Positions 1 to 9,109 of a stretch of 64,000 nt of DNA are shown here, in pieces. Position 1 is the stretch's first letter. Each line of letters begins with the position of its first letter. Source of the stretch: Symsagittifera roscoffensis (Eukaryota; Xenacoelomorpha; Acoela; Convolutidae); assembly GCF_963678635.1 (NCBI RefSeq), contig NC_087063.1, forward strand, positions 37,524,759-37,588,758, in the 5' to 3' direction. Made by a program: the position numbers and the translations under genes. The notes beneath the pieces were generated by a model, which was given only the letters and a program-made list of their open reading frames with translations, ran no database searches and had not been told where the DNA came from.

Positions 1-852
1 GAGAATGATGAAGTCCACCGAGTGATGATGGAAGTGGAACCATTACTGGAAGCTTCGGGAAAACGTAATTGGAGGAGCATCATGTTGACACATGACGAGT
101 TTCCTTGCCACTGCTTGCTGCAGACCTGGTGGTATCCCAAGCGTAGTAATCTGATGTTGATCTGGGACTCTAGAGAGCTGCTCTCCATGGGTTTACCAGA
201 CTCATCACAGCCCATAACAATAGTGATAGTGGGAGTTAGGATGGCGGTACGATGGCTGGAAGCTCACATAAGAGAGAACAATAGACAGGAAGTGCCAACG
301 AGAGAACAGTTGCGGAAATTGGATTGACTAAAAGATTTAGATTTTTTTGAGACAATGTGCAAAATTCTAAACATTCCGATGGAAGTGAAGAAGATATGGG
401 CAAGAAAACGATTGATGCCATGGTTCAGAGCTAACATGACTGCATGGTTGTACGAATATGCTAAAAAGCATATGTCGAAGCACGGCAGAGTGTACAGTGA
501 ATATCAGCTGGACATTGGAGTAGGAGCTTTCAAGCGGGCTCTCGTGACTCATCGGAATGCAGTGACCACTGCTGTGAAAAGAAATTCCAGGACAAGTGAA
601 CGTAGTGGAAAGGAGAAGGCAGAGATATTAAAGGAAGATTTGGAGAGAAATGTGACGTTGTGTCTCCACAACAGCTTCTGCAGGAACAGAGAATCTAAAG
701 TGGATCCCCTACCTTGTTGCAAACAGAGGGTAGAAGAGCAGAAGTGTTGGAGGATGGCTTCCAACAGCGTCAGGATAGCTAACGACGTGTTGCAGGATAC
801 AGAAACTGAGAGTGCAGAGTCATTATCACAGGAGGAGGAAATGGAACACTGA
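1..852 (+). pseudogene. Unrecognised reading frame, open at left edge, one in-frame TGA
   Basis: One frame is open from base 1 to a TGA at 325-327. It then continues in the same frame, from a Met at 355 (open just upstream of it), to a TGA at 850-852. Read through the first stop, it gives about 280 codons of a basic, Lys/Arg-rich protein with Trp/Tyr-rich stretches around residues 120-150 and an acidic Glu/Ser tail. Base composition is richer in G and C than the sequence that follows, which suggests real or formerly real coding sequence. I do not recognise the family. A retroelement gag-like protein is possible given the surroundings, but no zinc knuckle, protease or RT motif is visible. The upstream part lies outside the window. 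Confidence 0.35.
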
Positions 853-1363
853 CGAATAGTCAAAAAACGAGATGCAAAAAGAGATGAAATTAGAAGAATT
901 TAGAAGTTTTAGAACTTCTAAACGACGATAAAAAAAGAAAACAAAGGAGTGATGAAGAAAAAGTTAAAACTCAGAATTGTTTTATGTGTGTGAAAAAACT
1001 CAAGTGAGAAACCAAGCAACCGAGTTAAAATTGAAAATTGAAACATTTAGTTGAGTTTTGAAATTGTTGCATTTATAAATTTGCATTTTGATTTTATTTG
1101 AGTGGCTTTAGAGACACTTACTTACTATTTATTTAGAAAGGCTTGAGTGAAGGAGTATATTTAAATATTCCAGCCTACATGACTGTTTTTAATCAGCTAG
1201 GAGAACTGATCACTTTGTGGTGACGTGAAAGGCTTGGGTAATCTCTCGAAGAGGGAGATTGTTTCATTGTTCTTTCTAACCACAGAGTTTCTTAGTTTTA
1301 ATATTCAGGACAATAACAAGCAAGATTTCCGAAGGGAAGAAGAAATGTAGGATAATTTTAGCT

Positions 1364-1396
1364 TGTTGGTTGGCAGGACTGTCCTGCAAACCAACA
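1364..1396. repeat. 33-bp near-perfect palindrome
   Basis: The arms tgttggtt-gcaggac and gtcctgc-aaccaaca pair over 16 positions with one mismatch around a single central base at 1380. It lies in AT-rich non-coding DNA, where this GC content stands out. Confidence 0.7.
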
Positions 1397-1995
1397 CCTT
1401 TTAAATCTAGGAGAAAAAGTTTTAATCAGGACATTGACATTGGAAGTCGGAAAATATGTTTTATCTTAGGTCATATCCTCAATGTGCGGATTAATGAAAG
1501 AATTTGAAGGCTATAGTGATGTAGTATGATGCCATTTATATTCTGCAGTGAGTCGATATGACGTGGATATAAGTAATTTCGTGCATTTTGTAAATTCTGT
1601 TCGATGACACTGTATCCATTTTACGAACATTGCGAGATTCAATGAGGACATTGACCGGACTGTCCGGGGAGTATGTGACATTCGACCAGAATGTGACAAA
1701 ATGCGGATTTGGCGATTTCGAATTTTTAGCAGCGAACCTTCCGACTTGGCGATTTAGAAGGAATAAGAACGTTATTCGAACGATTGGACAAATCGTGAAG
1801 GCTGAAGGATTCGGAAATTCCTAAATTTTAAATTTTCGAAGTGATGACGTAACAATTCTCAGAAACGTCAAAAACGGCCATTTTGGCAGAAAAACTGAAA
1901 AGCAACACAACAACGATAGTTGCGCTGACGAAAACAACGAAGATTGTGATAGAAAAACCACAGAGAGAAACAGAAGTAACAGAGACCGCTCCAAG

Positions 1996-2027
1996 TTGCA
2001 ACTATTGTGACGCTACAATAGTTGCAA
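1996..2027. repeat. Perfect 13-bp stem, 6-nt loop hairpin
   Basis: ttgcaactattgt at 1996-2008 is the exact reverse complement of acaatagttgcaa at 2015-2027, with gacgct between. No known RNA family is apparent. Confidence 0.7.
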
Positions 2028-2956
2028 GGCAGTTGCTAACAACAGTGAGGGGTGGAAACCAGCCCTCCGGGTTATAGAGAAATCAAGCTTAACGTGCTTG
2101 ATTCAGTGGATTCGAAAATCAGGAGGGGTTTCGGGACTGAAACTTTTATCGTTTTATATGAACTTTTAGCTTCCCTATTATGTCCTGAATTGAATTTAAT
2201 TAACATCCGAATTCATTCTACTAAGATGAGAAGCTAGGAGTTGGGGGAAAGGGTTGATCCATCTTCGATGGAGATGATGATTTTTATCTACTGAACAAAA
2301 ACAATAATAATTCAATAAGTAGTAGTAGCCCTGTTTTTAGGAGTGACCTCGTGGTCTGGGGATACTGAGACCCAGCCATGAGCTCACTATTTCTGCATGA
2401 AATTAAGTTAATTCGAGTGTTTTGACCGAAGCCGAAAGCAGTAACGGTTTTTGTCGACCCGATGTTAGAAAGACCACCGAAAGTACTGGCTTGGTAGAGA
2501 CGGTGAAAAGCATGCAAAGCTCTGTTTAGACGTTAGCCAGTCGTCTTAGGACTTAGTTTTGTTCTCCGTCGATCTGTATCTTCCGGGCGAATGTTACAAA
2601 CAGATGTAATAACAGATTTATTGTTGCTTTAATAACAGATTGTACATCAACGCTTAAAGGACACTGAAACCATTGGGTTTTCTTAGAGTCGCTATGAGAA
2701 ATATTTACACAACTGATATGATACCAACTAGAACAACAATCACTTCCAATCCAATTTATCAGTCCTGAAGGTTTTTAATCAGTCCAATCCAATTTATCAG
2801 TCATCTTGACGCAGCATAAAGGTTAAAAAAAGGATTTTGACTGGACTTTAGGGGACTGAACTAACCCATGATAAGCGGTTAGTGGGAATTTTATAAATCA
2901 GCAAATACAAAAACGTAAAAGACAATTAATTTAAGAAATTTTTTTCTAAAAAGTAA

Positions 2957-2995
2957 ATTTCAAACGTTTTCGCAACTATGTGCATCGTCAGGATT
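2957..2995 (-). ncRNA. Hammerhead-ribozyme-like core at PLE 3' end (tentative)
   Basis: Read on the minus strand, the segment has CTGACGA (2985-2991), then TGCA, a six-base loop, TGC, GAAA and ACGTTT. CUGANGA followed by a short stem II and GAAA is the hammerhead core, and PLEs are known to carry hammerhead motifs in their terminal repeats. Stem II would be only 3-4 bp. I could not build a convincing stem I or cleavage triplet, so this may be a degenerate or partial ribozyme. Confidence 0.3.
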
Positions 2996-3257
2996 TTTAC
3001 AATAAACTACTCTAAATGACAATAAAACATCAATTTACAAATGTTATTTACAATAAATCACATACAATTTGGTTCTAAACCATCATGATAAAAAATTAGC
3101 CAATCACAGTTGACCTCTAAATTACTATTAAGATTAAAATACTTTTAACCTCTAAAATTAATTAAACATTTTGAAATTAATTTGTCTGGAAGTTTCTGAG
3201 TCATAATTTCGAATTAGACATGTACGTTTTGAATAAAAAACCAAAAGTATTTTGGGA

Positions 3258-5072
3258 CTAAATTTTCAGTGTTAACTCCCTGCTCCTAAACTCATCGCGC
3301 GTGTTCAAGCCCGGTTTCTCTTTCCTGATATGTATTGCCTCTAGTGTTAGCAATTTTGTTTGGTTGTTTGACCTATCTATAATTTCCCAACTAAGATCTG
3401 CGCTATTTCCCTCAAGTTGGCATTGCTGAAGGTGGAGGCCTACCGGTGAGTCTGCTTTCTTATGTTCCTCAATTCTAGTGGTCAAATGTCGAACAGTTTG
3501 TCCGACATAGGTGAAAGTGCATCCACTACATGACAGTTTATAAACCACTCTTGACTTGAGGTCATTAGAAAATGCTGACTTCAGTGATGGTAAACATGAT
3601 TGTAGTTTTCTTGTGGTGAAAACCACTTGAACGTTCGTTATTTTTTGTAACCTGTTAGCAAAATATTGGCTCTGGTTATCTCTATAATGCACCATCAGCA
3701 TTGGGGGCTTCTCATCCTTTGGTGATTGAACTGACAAACCCCTGTCACTATCCAGGGGCTTGCCTTTACCCTCGATGATCTTGCACAAGGCGTCTGAAGC
3801 CACCTTTGCGGACCAATTTTCAGGGTACTGATTTGTCAGCCATTGCGCCCTATTAGTTTCCATAGCCTTATCAAATTGCTCCCAGCTAGATGTACTCCTA
3901 AAAACCCTGTGTACAGTGCCTTGGATAACACTACGCTTATACTGAGTTGGGGCGCAGCTTCTATAGTTCAGTATAGTCCCTGTATCTGTTGGTTTTTGAT
4001 ACCAACTGCAAGTTACACGCCTATCCTGCGATACATTTATGTTCAAATCCAGGAACGGCAAATTCCCCTCCGAATTAGTTTTCTCTAGAGTGAACTGCAA
4101 ATTTGGATGAAGAGAATTGGCGGCATCGAGAAGACAACTCGGCTCCCCTCTGACTGTTCTAACAATGTCATCCACATACCTGAGGAACATTTTCACCTGG
4201 GGAGTATTCTTCTCCTTGTTCTTAGCTCGGCAACAGCTTTCACAGTACCAGACTATCTCGGTTATTGATGCGTATACGTCATCGGATTTTTTTCCGCATT
4301 TTAGATGATACCAGTTTCGGCAACTCTCGCATTCAACCCCCTATGTGACTTTCCTGCTGCAACATGGGCACAAGCCGTTTTTGTCATTAATTTGCTGTAC
4401 CCCCGTTCCCACCGGTATTTGTTGTCGTAGAGCAATTTCGTATTCTTTCAGCCATAAATTTGCCAGAATTACAGCGAGGGACGCGCCCATTGCTAAACCA
4501 TCAACTTGTACATACCATGAATCATTACACTTGAAATATACTTTGCTGACCGCCATATTCAAAAGCCTTTTCATGGTTGCTCTTTGATTTTCAGGAGGAG
4601 ACTCCTGGCTGTACAGCTTCTGTAAAGCAATTTCAATTGCCTCCTTCAGGGGAACGATGGTGTACAAACTTTTCACATCAAGAGATATTATGGTTTCATC
4701 CGGATCTAGAGCAATGTTTTCTATTTTTTCTCTAGCCTCTTTAGTATTGGTTTCTATATTTGCTCCATCGATGTTGTCAAAAAACTTTGCAAGCATTTTG
4801 TTAAGATTCTCATACGAGCTGCCGGGAAGTGATAGTACAGGTCGTAGGGGTGTCTCATCCTTGTGTACCTTAGCTAAACCGTACAATCGGGCGGGTTGCC
4901 CCCCTGTTGATCTCATCTTAGAATATAACTGATCACTTATCTCGTCTCTTTTGTTCATGGCTAGTAATTCTTTGTTAGGTTCTTTCTCAATTTTCAGTAT
5001 CACCCCATCAGTGGTTGCATCTTTTTTCGCAAACTGAGCAGATTGCAACAAGGATTCCAGCTTTGGATTCAT
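3258..5072 (-). pseudogene. PLE reverse transcriptase with embedded PHD finger, and GIY-YIG nuclease
   Basis: A single frame from 5072 down to 3258 is interrupted only by a TAG at 4341-4343. Visible RT motifs are PARLYGLAKVHK and the LRPVLSLPGSS block, SLDVKSLYTIVP (motif A), GLAMGASLAVILANLW (motif B) and YVDD (motif C, about 4165). Between B and C, where PLEs normally have about 20 residues, there are about 85, holding a C4HC3 zinc finger (4233-4370). The C-terminus has CSGC-TYVGQT, a conserved Arg, HLQQC and LEAIHIRKEKPGLNTRDE, matching the GIY-YIG endonuclease of PLEs, including its Glu and Asn. The frame starts downstream of a one-base shift relative to the N-terminal frame. The two lesions suggest a dead copy, although the catalytic residues are kept. 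Confidence 0.85.
4233..4370 (-). other. PHD-type C4HC3 zinc finger inside the PLE RT
   Basis: The translated segment has the spacing C-x2-C-x9-C-x2-C-x4-H-x2-C-x17-C-x2-C, with Trp two residues before the seventh Cys and NWYH before the His. That is a full PHD signature. The TAG at 4341-4343 falls between the second and third Cys. PHD fingers of this kind are known in ORF1 of some CR1-type LINEs. I do not know of one placed between RT motifs B and C. Confidence 0.8.
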
Positions 5073-5886
5073 ATGTTTGTTTCCTCATTATGCAAAAACC
5101 AACCCCCTTATCAAAAGGCACAGCCAGCAACCCATTATCTTTGAGATATTTCCTCGTTTTTTCAACGGCTTTGTCTCTTGGGGTTTGCCGTACGTTTTTT
5201 GCATATGCCTTTGCCGCGGCTTCTATTTCACATAACGTTTCACCAGATGTTTTTTGATTTTTCAATTGTGAGAGGAAAATGTCGATATCCGCCAAAAAAT
5301 GTGTTTCGTTAAATTTGTCTCTAATTGGATGCTTGGGGCCCATTGGTAGCACCTCATATACCCATTCAGGCAGTTCAATATTATCAAGTACTTTAACTGA
5401 TTGCTCATTTCTCCCCCCAAGAGGTTTATCTTGTCTCTCGGACAGTTTTTCTAACTTTTTTCTATGGTTTTCTGATGTTGTATTTAAGCTTGCCTCAACT
5501 TGACGCCTCACGAATCGGAAAATGGATGCCCACCACTGTTTGTCAATTTCTTTTTGCACCAGTGATCTTGCTTTCCTTAGCATCTCCTCGTACCTTTTCC
5601 TATCCTCATTTGCCCTAGAAGTTTCAATCCTTAGTAGTTTCAATTGAAAATTATGCACAGCTTGGTCCGAAAAAACCCCGTTCTCGGGGACCCTAAACTT
5701 CAAAAAGTCCGGTATTAGATCGTTTTTCAGACATTTTCTCAGAAACTTCAGTCTATGTACAGATACTTGAACTTTTTTAAAGAATTTTAAATAGTCTAAC
5801 ACAATTTTCCAAGTTAGTTTCCTTTTCAAAATTTGTCTGAGCCAAACAGCAGGCAAAAGTACTGTGGTCATTGTTTTGCAGGCCAC
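5008..5886 (-). pseudogene. PLE N-terminal region
   Basis: The 292-codon frame is Lys/Arg/Glu-rich and helical at first. It includes LPMGPKHPIRDKF near residue 180 and ends with AVPFDKGVGFCIMRKQTYESK-like sequence, which matches the PLE segment just before the fingers of the RT (the 'DKG' block). After TYESK the homologous sequence (LESLLQSAQF) continues in a different frame starting near 5060, so a one-base insertion or deletion separates this piece from the RT frame. The start at 5886 is only the first Met. Sequence similarity to PLEs begins well inside. Confidence 0.75.
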
Positions 5887-5933
5887 GAGTATTGAAACTC
5901 ACAAGGCACAAAGCAAAACAAATCACACTCTTC

Positions 5934-6233
5934 TCACCCCTGTCTTTGAAGCGCAGACACTTCCTCTGCCCTCAGCTTCTGCTCACGTCTTGCTTTCGCC
6001 TTCCTCCTTGTCTGTGATGGTCTCTGTTGTTTGCCCCTGATATTGCCAATCAGCTCTGACAGCCTTTCTCTGTGTGCCACTACCAATCGCAGAGATTTCA
6101 GCTCCAAATCAGCACTCTGGTGCAGCTTCAAATATTCCTTGAGCTGCTCCGGGTTGTTTTGCTTGCTCTTGGAGAGTAGTCGTTTTGTAGCTGGAATAAT
6201 GAGCACCCCTGTGCCGAGAAGCTGACTAAACAA
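5934..6233 (-). pseudogene. Short basic frame at the PLE 5' end
   Basis: The 99-codon frame is Lys/Arg/Gln-rich, ends RRKAKARREQK-like, and is predicted helical. It lies immediately upstream of the PLE N-terminal region on the same strand, separated by stops at about 5890-5930. It is probably the start of the PLE protein or an adjoining leader frame. I recognise no domain in it. Confidence 0.4.
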
Positions 6234-6284
6234 GTCGGCTTGCTCTTGGACCAGCTAAATTGTTTAGTCAGCTTTTTTCAATTG

Positions 6285-6371
6285 TAGCATCCAAATCCCT
6301 GCAAACCATATCAACCTGAATGGTTCCCTGCAAACCATATCAAAATTGTTTCCCCTGATGATTTAGCTCAA
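6285..6371 (+). pseudogene. Partial duplicate of the PIX SH3 exon with splice-like borders
   Basis: Bases 6320-6371 are identical (52 of 52) to 6988-7039 of the SH3 exon and encode the same WFPANHIKIV segment. Directly 5' a smaller piece, ccctgcaaaccatatcaa, occurs again at about 6297-6314. The block is preceded by cttttttcaattgtag, which looks like an acceptor, and followed by caa|gtgagc, which looks like a donor. The 87 bases between are open in the SH3 frame. It lies upstream of the start codon of the gene and beside the PLE 5' end. It may be a captured fragment or a relic exon. Confidence 0.75.
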
Positions 6372-6796
6372 GTGAGCTGACACAATTAATTTAATTTAAA
6401 TTTTAAAATCGAATTACAAAAATCAAAAACAAGGAACAATCTCGCCCGAGCTCAGTAGGTCCAGCGGTGCACCACCAGACTCTTCAAGTTCTAGTTTCCC
6501 ACCTCCCCACAGAAAACCATTTTGTAGACCTGTCTCTTAAATCCCTCAGAGGGCGCTCCACAAACATTAAACATAACAAATCTATTTAATAAGTTTATCA
6601 CAACAATTAGGCAAAAGTATGTGATGAAGGGACTCCTGAATGTAAACTCGGTTACTATGATTCTTCTGACCTTCTGATTAATTGAATAAAAACGTTTTTT
6701 TTTTCTATAGTAAAAGAAGTTCCTCGAATTGCATGTTTTCCAGATATAATAATGAAAACTTCGAGAATTTAATGTATTCATAATTGAAAATTTGTC
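6372..6796 (+). promoter_or_regulatory. 5' flank and leader of PIX exon 1
   Basis: Two good acceptor-like sites precede the start codon: a ten-base T run plus ctatag ending at 6710, and ttttccag ending at 6743. Either could receive an upstream non-coding exon or a trans-spliced leader. Two short upstream ATGs lie in the leader, including ATG TAT TCA TAA at 6772-6783. I see no clear TATA box or initiator. Confidence 0.3.
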
Positions 6797-7076
6797 ATGT
6801 CCTCGCAGCAGACCGCTTCAGCTGTACCATTTACAGCCAAAGCGCTGTATAATTTCGTGGGAAATCACGAAGATGAGTTGCAGTTCAGGAAAGGAGACTA
6901 CCTCACCGTTTTGCAGGTAGTGGACGGAGGTTGGTGGGAAGGGCAACTACAAGGTCATGGGTCAGCCCAGTGTTCTGGGCCAGTTGGATGGTTCCCTGCA
7001 AACCATATCAAAATTGTTTCCCCTGATGATTTAGCTCAAATCAAAGCAAACCCGAATGTCCCTAAACATGTTCATA
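6797..7076 (+). CDS. ARHGEF7-like: PIX/ARHGEF7-like Rho GEF, exon 1 (SH3 domain)
   Basis: The exon encodes a short leader and one SH3 domain: ALYNF at about residues 16-20, EDELQFRKGD at 25-34, the double Trp GGWWEGQL, and GWFPANHI. The order MSS...SH3 with no CH domain matches short beta-PIX isoforms, whose SH3 binds PAK kinases. An in-frame TGA at 6785-6787 supports this ATG. The donor is CATA|GTAAGT at 7077, leaving phase 1, which joins exon 2 as AGT. Two features differ from typical PIX: the loop between the WW strand and GWFP is about eight residues longer (GHGSAQCSGPV), and the usual Tyr after GWFP-x-N is His. The call rests mainly on continuity with the DH exons. On its own this would be a generic SH3. 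Confidence 0.8.
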
Positions 7077-7385
7077 GTAAGTAAAGATTGCTGTTGTCAT
7101 TGGGGCTCATTGCTCAGTTGGAGGGAATGCATCTATTTTCTTTGCCTTCTATCAGTTCAACTGCCTCGGCTTTCAGAACTTTAAATAAATTGGCTTGGGT
7201 TGTCTTTTTTCGGGAATGCAAGACATTGAAAAAAATTCGAAATAACAGAAAGTTCTATAAGTGCTGTGCTAGAGAAAGGTATACTTTAAACGACAATCTC
7301 ATATTGTGGTGGGCTATCGAGCGCAAAGTTTAAAAAGACTTGTATTAGAACGTCAGTAAACTTTTATACCCCTCATAAAAATATT
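7077..7385 (+). other. Start of PIX intron 1, nothing recognised
   Basis: Intron 1 runs from the donor at 7077 to 36531. Its first 300 bases hold no recognisable gene or repeat. Confidence 0.5.
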
Positions 7386-7389
7386 ATCA

Positions 7390-8960
7390 GTAGACAACGT
7401 AACCCAGAAATGGTACACAGACAACGGTAACGCAGTCGGTAAGTTAAAAAATCTACGAACCGTCCTCCTTAAAATTGTACTTTTGTTAGATTTTTTGGCT
7501 ACCATGTTATAGCATCCAAATGCCAACTCATTGTCAAAGAATTAATTTGTAAATAAAAATAAAAATTGCTTACATATGCAAAACAAAGATGAAAATCTCG
7601 GTGAAGCTGAGAAAATCTTCGAAAATACAGGAGTCACTATAAAGGCAGGCGCCCGAGTGCTTGGTTCTGATATATGAACAGAATCTGAATGTAAAAAGTT
7701 CCTCGAGTTTCAACAGAATTAGAAAATCAAAATTTTGAAAAAACTAACGAAAGTAGCTAAAACCTCCTACAAAATGTTTATGCCTGCTTTACTGATGGAG
7801 TTCAAGAGACGCTTTCATTTCTAACCAGAACAACGCTCAACAGTATGGAAAACTTAGAATCATGTGAAAAGATTATCAAAGAACAACTAATACCTAACCT
7901 AGTCGGTTCGGTTAGGACACAGTTCCGTGAGATATCTTCCTTGCCCCTTAAAATGGGCGGCCTTAACATCAAGCTGCCATCCGACCATGAAAGTTATCTA
8001 GAATGGTCTAAGGAAACATCACTAGTACTGGAATCTCAAGATCCTGCTACAGCAATAACAAAGCAAGAAAAAATTTGTACGAAAATCAAAAACTTGAAAA
8101 CTGATAGAACAAACCGAAAATAAACCCCATTAACTACATGAATGGAACAGATAAATACGCAATCGACCTGGCCTCTGAAAAGGGAGCCTCTAACTGGCTC
8201 AATGATTTATCACTGAGCAGATACAACTTCAACCTGAAAAAATCAGAATTCAGATATGGTATTACTGAAGGTACGGATGGGAACCGACCAAAACCCCACT
8301 CACGTGTGCATGTATGTGGTGCTAATTTTAGCTTGACACATGCCCCACACTGTGCAAAGGGCGGTTACACACACATGAGACACAATGAAATTTGAGACAC
8401 ATTCGCCAACCTCATGAACGAGGTTTGCCATGGCGTCGAGATTGAGCCGAAACTTCAGCCGTTGCAAGGCGAAAGCTTTGTCAACAATTCAACTACAACT
8501 GAAGATGAGACCCGACTTGGCTTTGAAACAAACGGAATCTGGGGTTCACACTTTAGCCGCCCTTTCTTTACTGTGAAAATTTTCAATTCCCATGCCAAAA
8601 CATCGCGAAAACTGCATAAAGACGCATACAAATATCACGAAACGCTGGAGTTTTAAACGTAGAGCAGAGTAGCTTCTACCCGCTAGTTTTCGGATGCACC
8701 GGTGGCGCTGCTCCAACAGCCACGCGGACGATGCAGCGATTAGCCGAAAAACTAAGTGAAAAAAGACAAGAAAGCTGCCCAGAATCGATAAACTACATAA
8801 GAACTAAAATAAGCTTCGCGCTCCTGAGGAGCTCTGTATTTTGTATAAGGGGGTGCAGATCGCTGCGCATAGTTTAATTTATCAACAAGTCCATTAGCGC
8901 TATTGTAAAGGAGGGACGGCTAAGATAATTTAACATTACGACGATTCATTTAAAAAAAAA
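7390..8960 (+). mobile_element. Decayed, 5'-truncated retroelement, RT family A, copy 1
   Basis: Pieces of one protein appear in shifting frames. They are the palm segment (QKWYTDN, about 7400), the post-palm strand (IFENTGVTIKAGARVLGS, about 7620), LPLKMGGLNI (about 7945), an LSRYNFNLKKSEFRYGI block (about 8210), a Cys/His cluster ending CAKGG-RHNEI (8313-8390), a segment with EPKLQPLQGES and FFTVKIFNSHA (8440-8600), and a terminal SFALLRSSVLCIRGCRS (to about 8874) followed by an A run near 8950. The same order occurs in a widespread invertebrate RT family and again at 54.2-56.8 kb here. The Cys/His cluster followed by RHNE...EP...F-x-V resembles a zinc finger plus restriction-like nuclease. 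I do not assign the clade. Confidence 0.75.
8659..8874 (+). pseudogene. C-terminal open segment of RT family A, copy 1
   Basis: This is the least damaged piece of the element: 72 open codons with PLVFGCTGG near the start and ISFALLRSSVLCIRG at the end. It is not in the same frame as the preceding segment, which ends at a stop at 8654-8656. The equivalent in copy 2 is at 56496-56714. It is a C-terminal domain remnant without independent function. Confidence 0.65.
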
Positions 8961-9109
8961 GAGTCCGAAAAACTTTAAACAACATGAACTCGATTCAACT
9001 TCATGTCTAGACAGTTCCTGCTTACTTTCTGTCAGAAAAATTGCCCTCAACAGATTCATATCAGCCCAATCAACTAAAAAAAACAATCCTAATGCTTAGA
9101 AAAACAAAC

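Larger units (their letters stand above)
853..2900. other. Non-coding stretch with hairpins; possible decayed LTR-element end
   Basis: No reading frame here is convincing. It holds a 33-bp palindrome at 1364-1396, a perfect hairpin at 1996-2027, and a purine run of the polypurine-tract kind at about 2238-2252 (gggggaaaggg). The purine run is followed by about 345 bp that begin tgatcc and end near 2594 with gttaca. That arrangement would fit the 3' end of an LTR retrotransposon, but no second LTR is in the window, so this is only a suggestion. A 19-bp sequence, ccaatccaatttatcagtc, occurs twice between about 2745 and 2810. Confidence 0.3.
2935..6270 (-). mobile_element. Penelope-like retroelement (PLE), RT plus GIY-YIG endonuclease, inactive
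   Basis: On the minus strand, right to left, it reads: a short basic N-terminal frame, the PLE N-terminal region, a reverse transcriptase, and a C-terminal GIY-YIG endonuclease, followed by an AT-rich 3' tail. This domain order is diagnostic of endonuclease-bearing PLEs, which copy themselves by target-primed reverse transcription. It is broken by a one-base frameshift near 5055-5070, an in-frame TAG at 4341-4343 and stops around 5890-5930. The right end is about 6240-6280. The left end is uncertain; a 13-bp direct repeat (acaattaatttaa) at 2922-2934 and 6382-6394 may be the target duplication. It sits about 500 bp upstream of PIX exon 1, on the opposite strand. Confidence 0.88.

Noticed and set aside
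3843-4932. Plus-strand open stretches across the PLE
   Set aside because: They are antisense shadows of the minus-strand RT and nuclease frames, which carry the recognisable motifs.
7088-7333. 81-codon stretch right after exon 1
   Set aside because: It lies past a good donor site, shows no domain, and cannot be joined in frame with the SH3.
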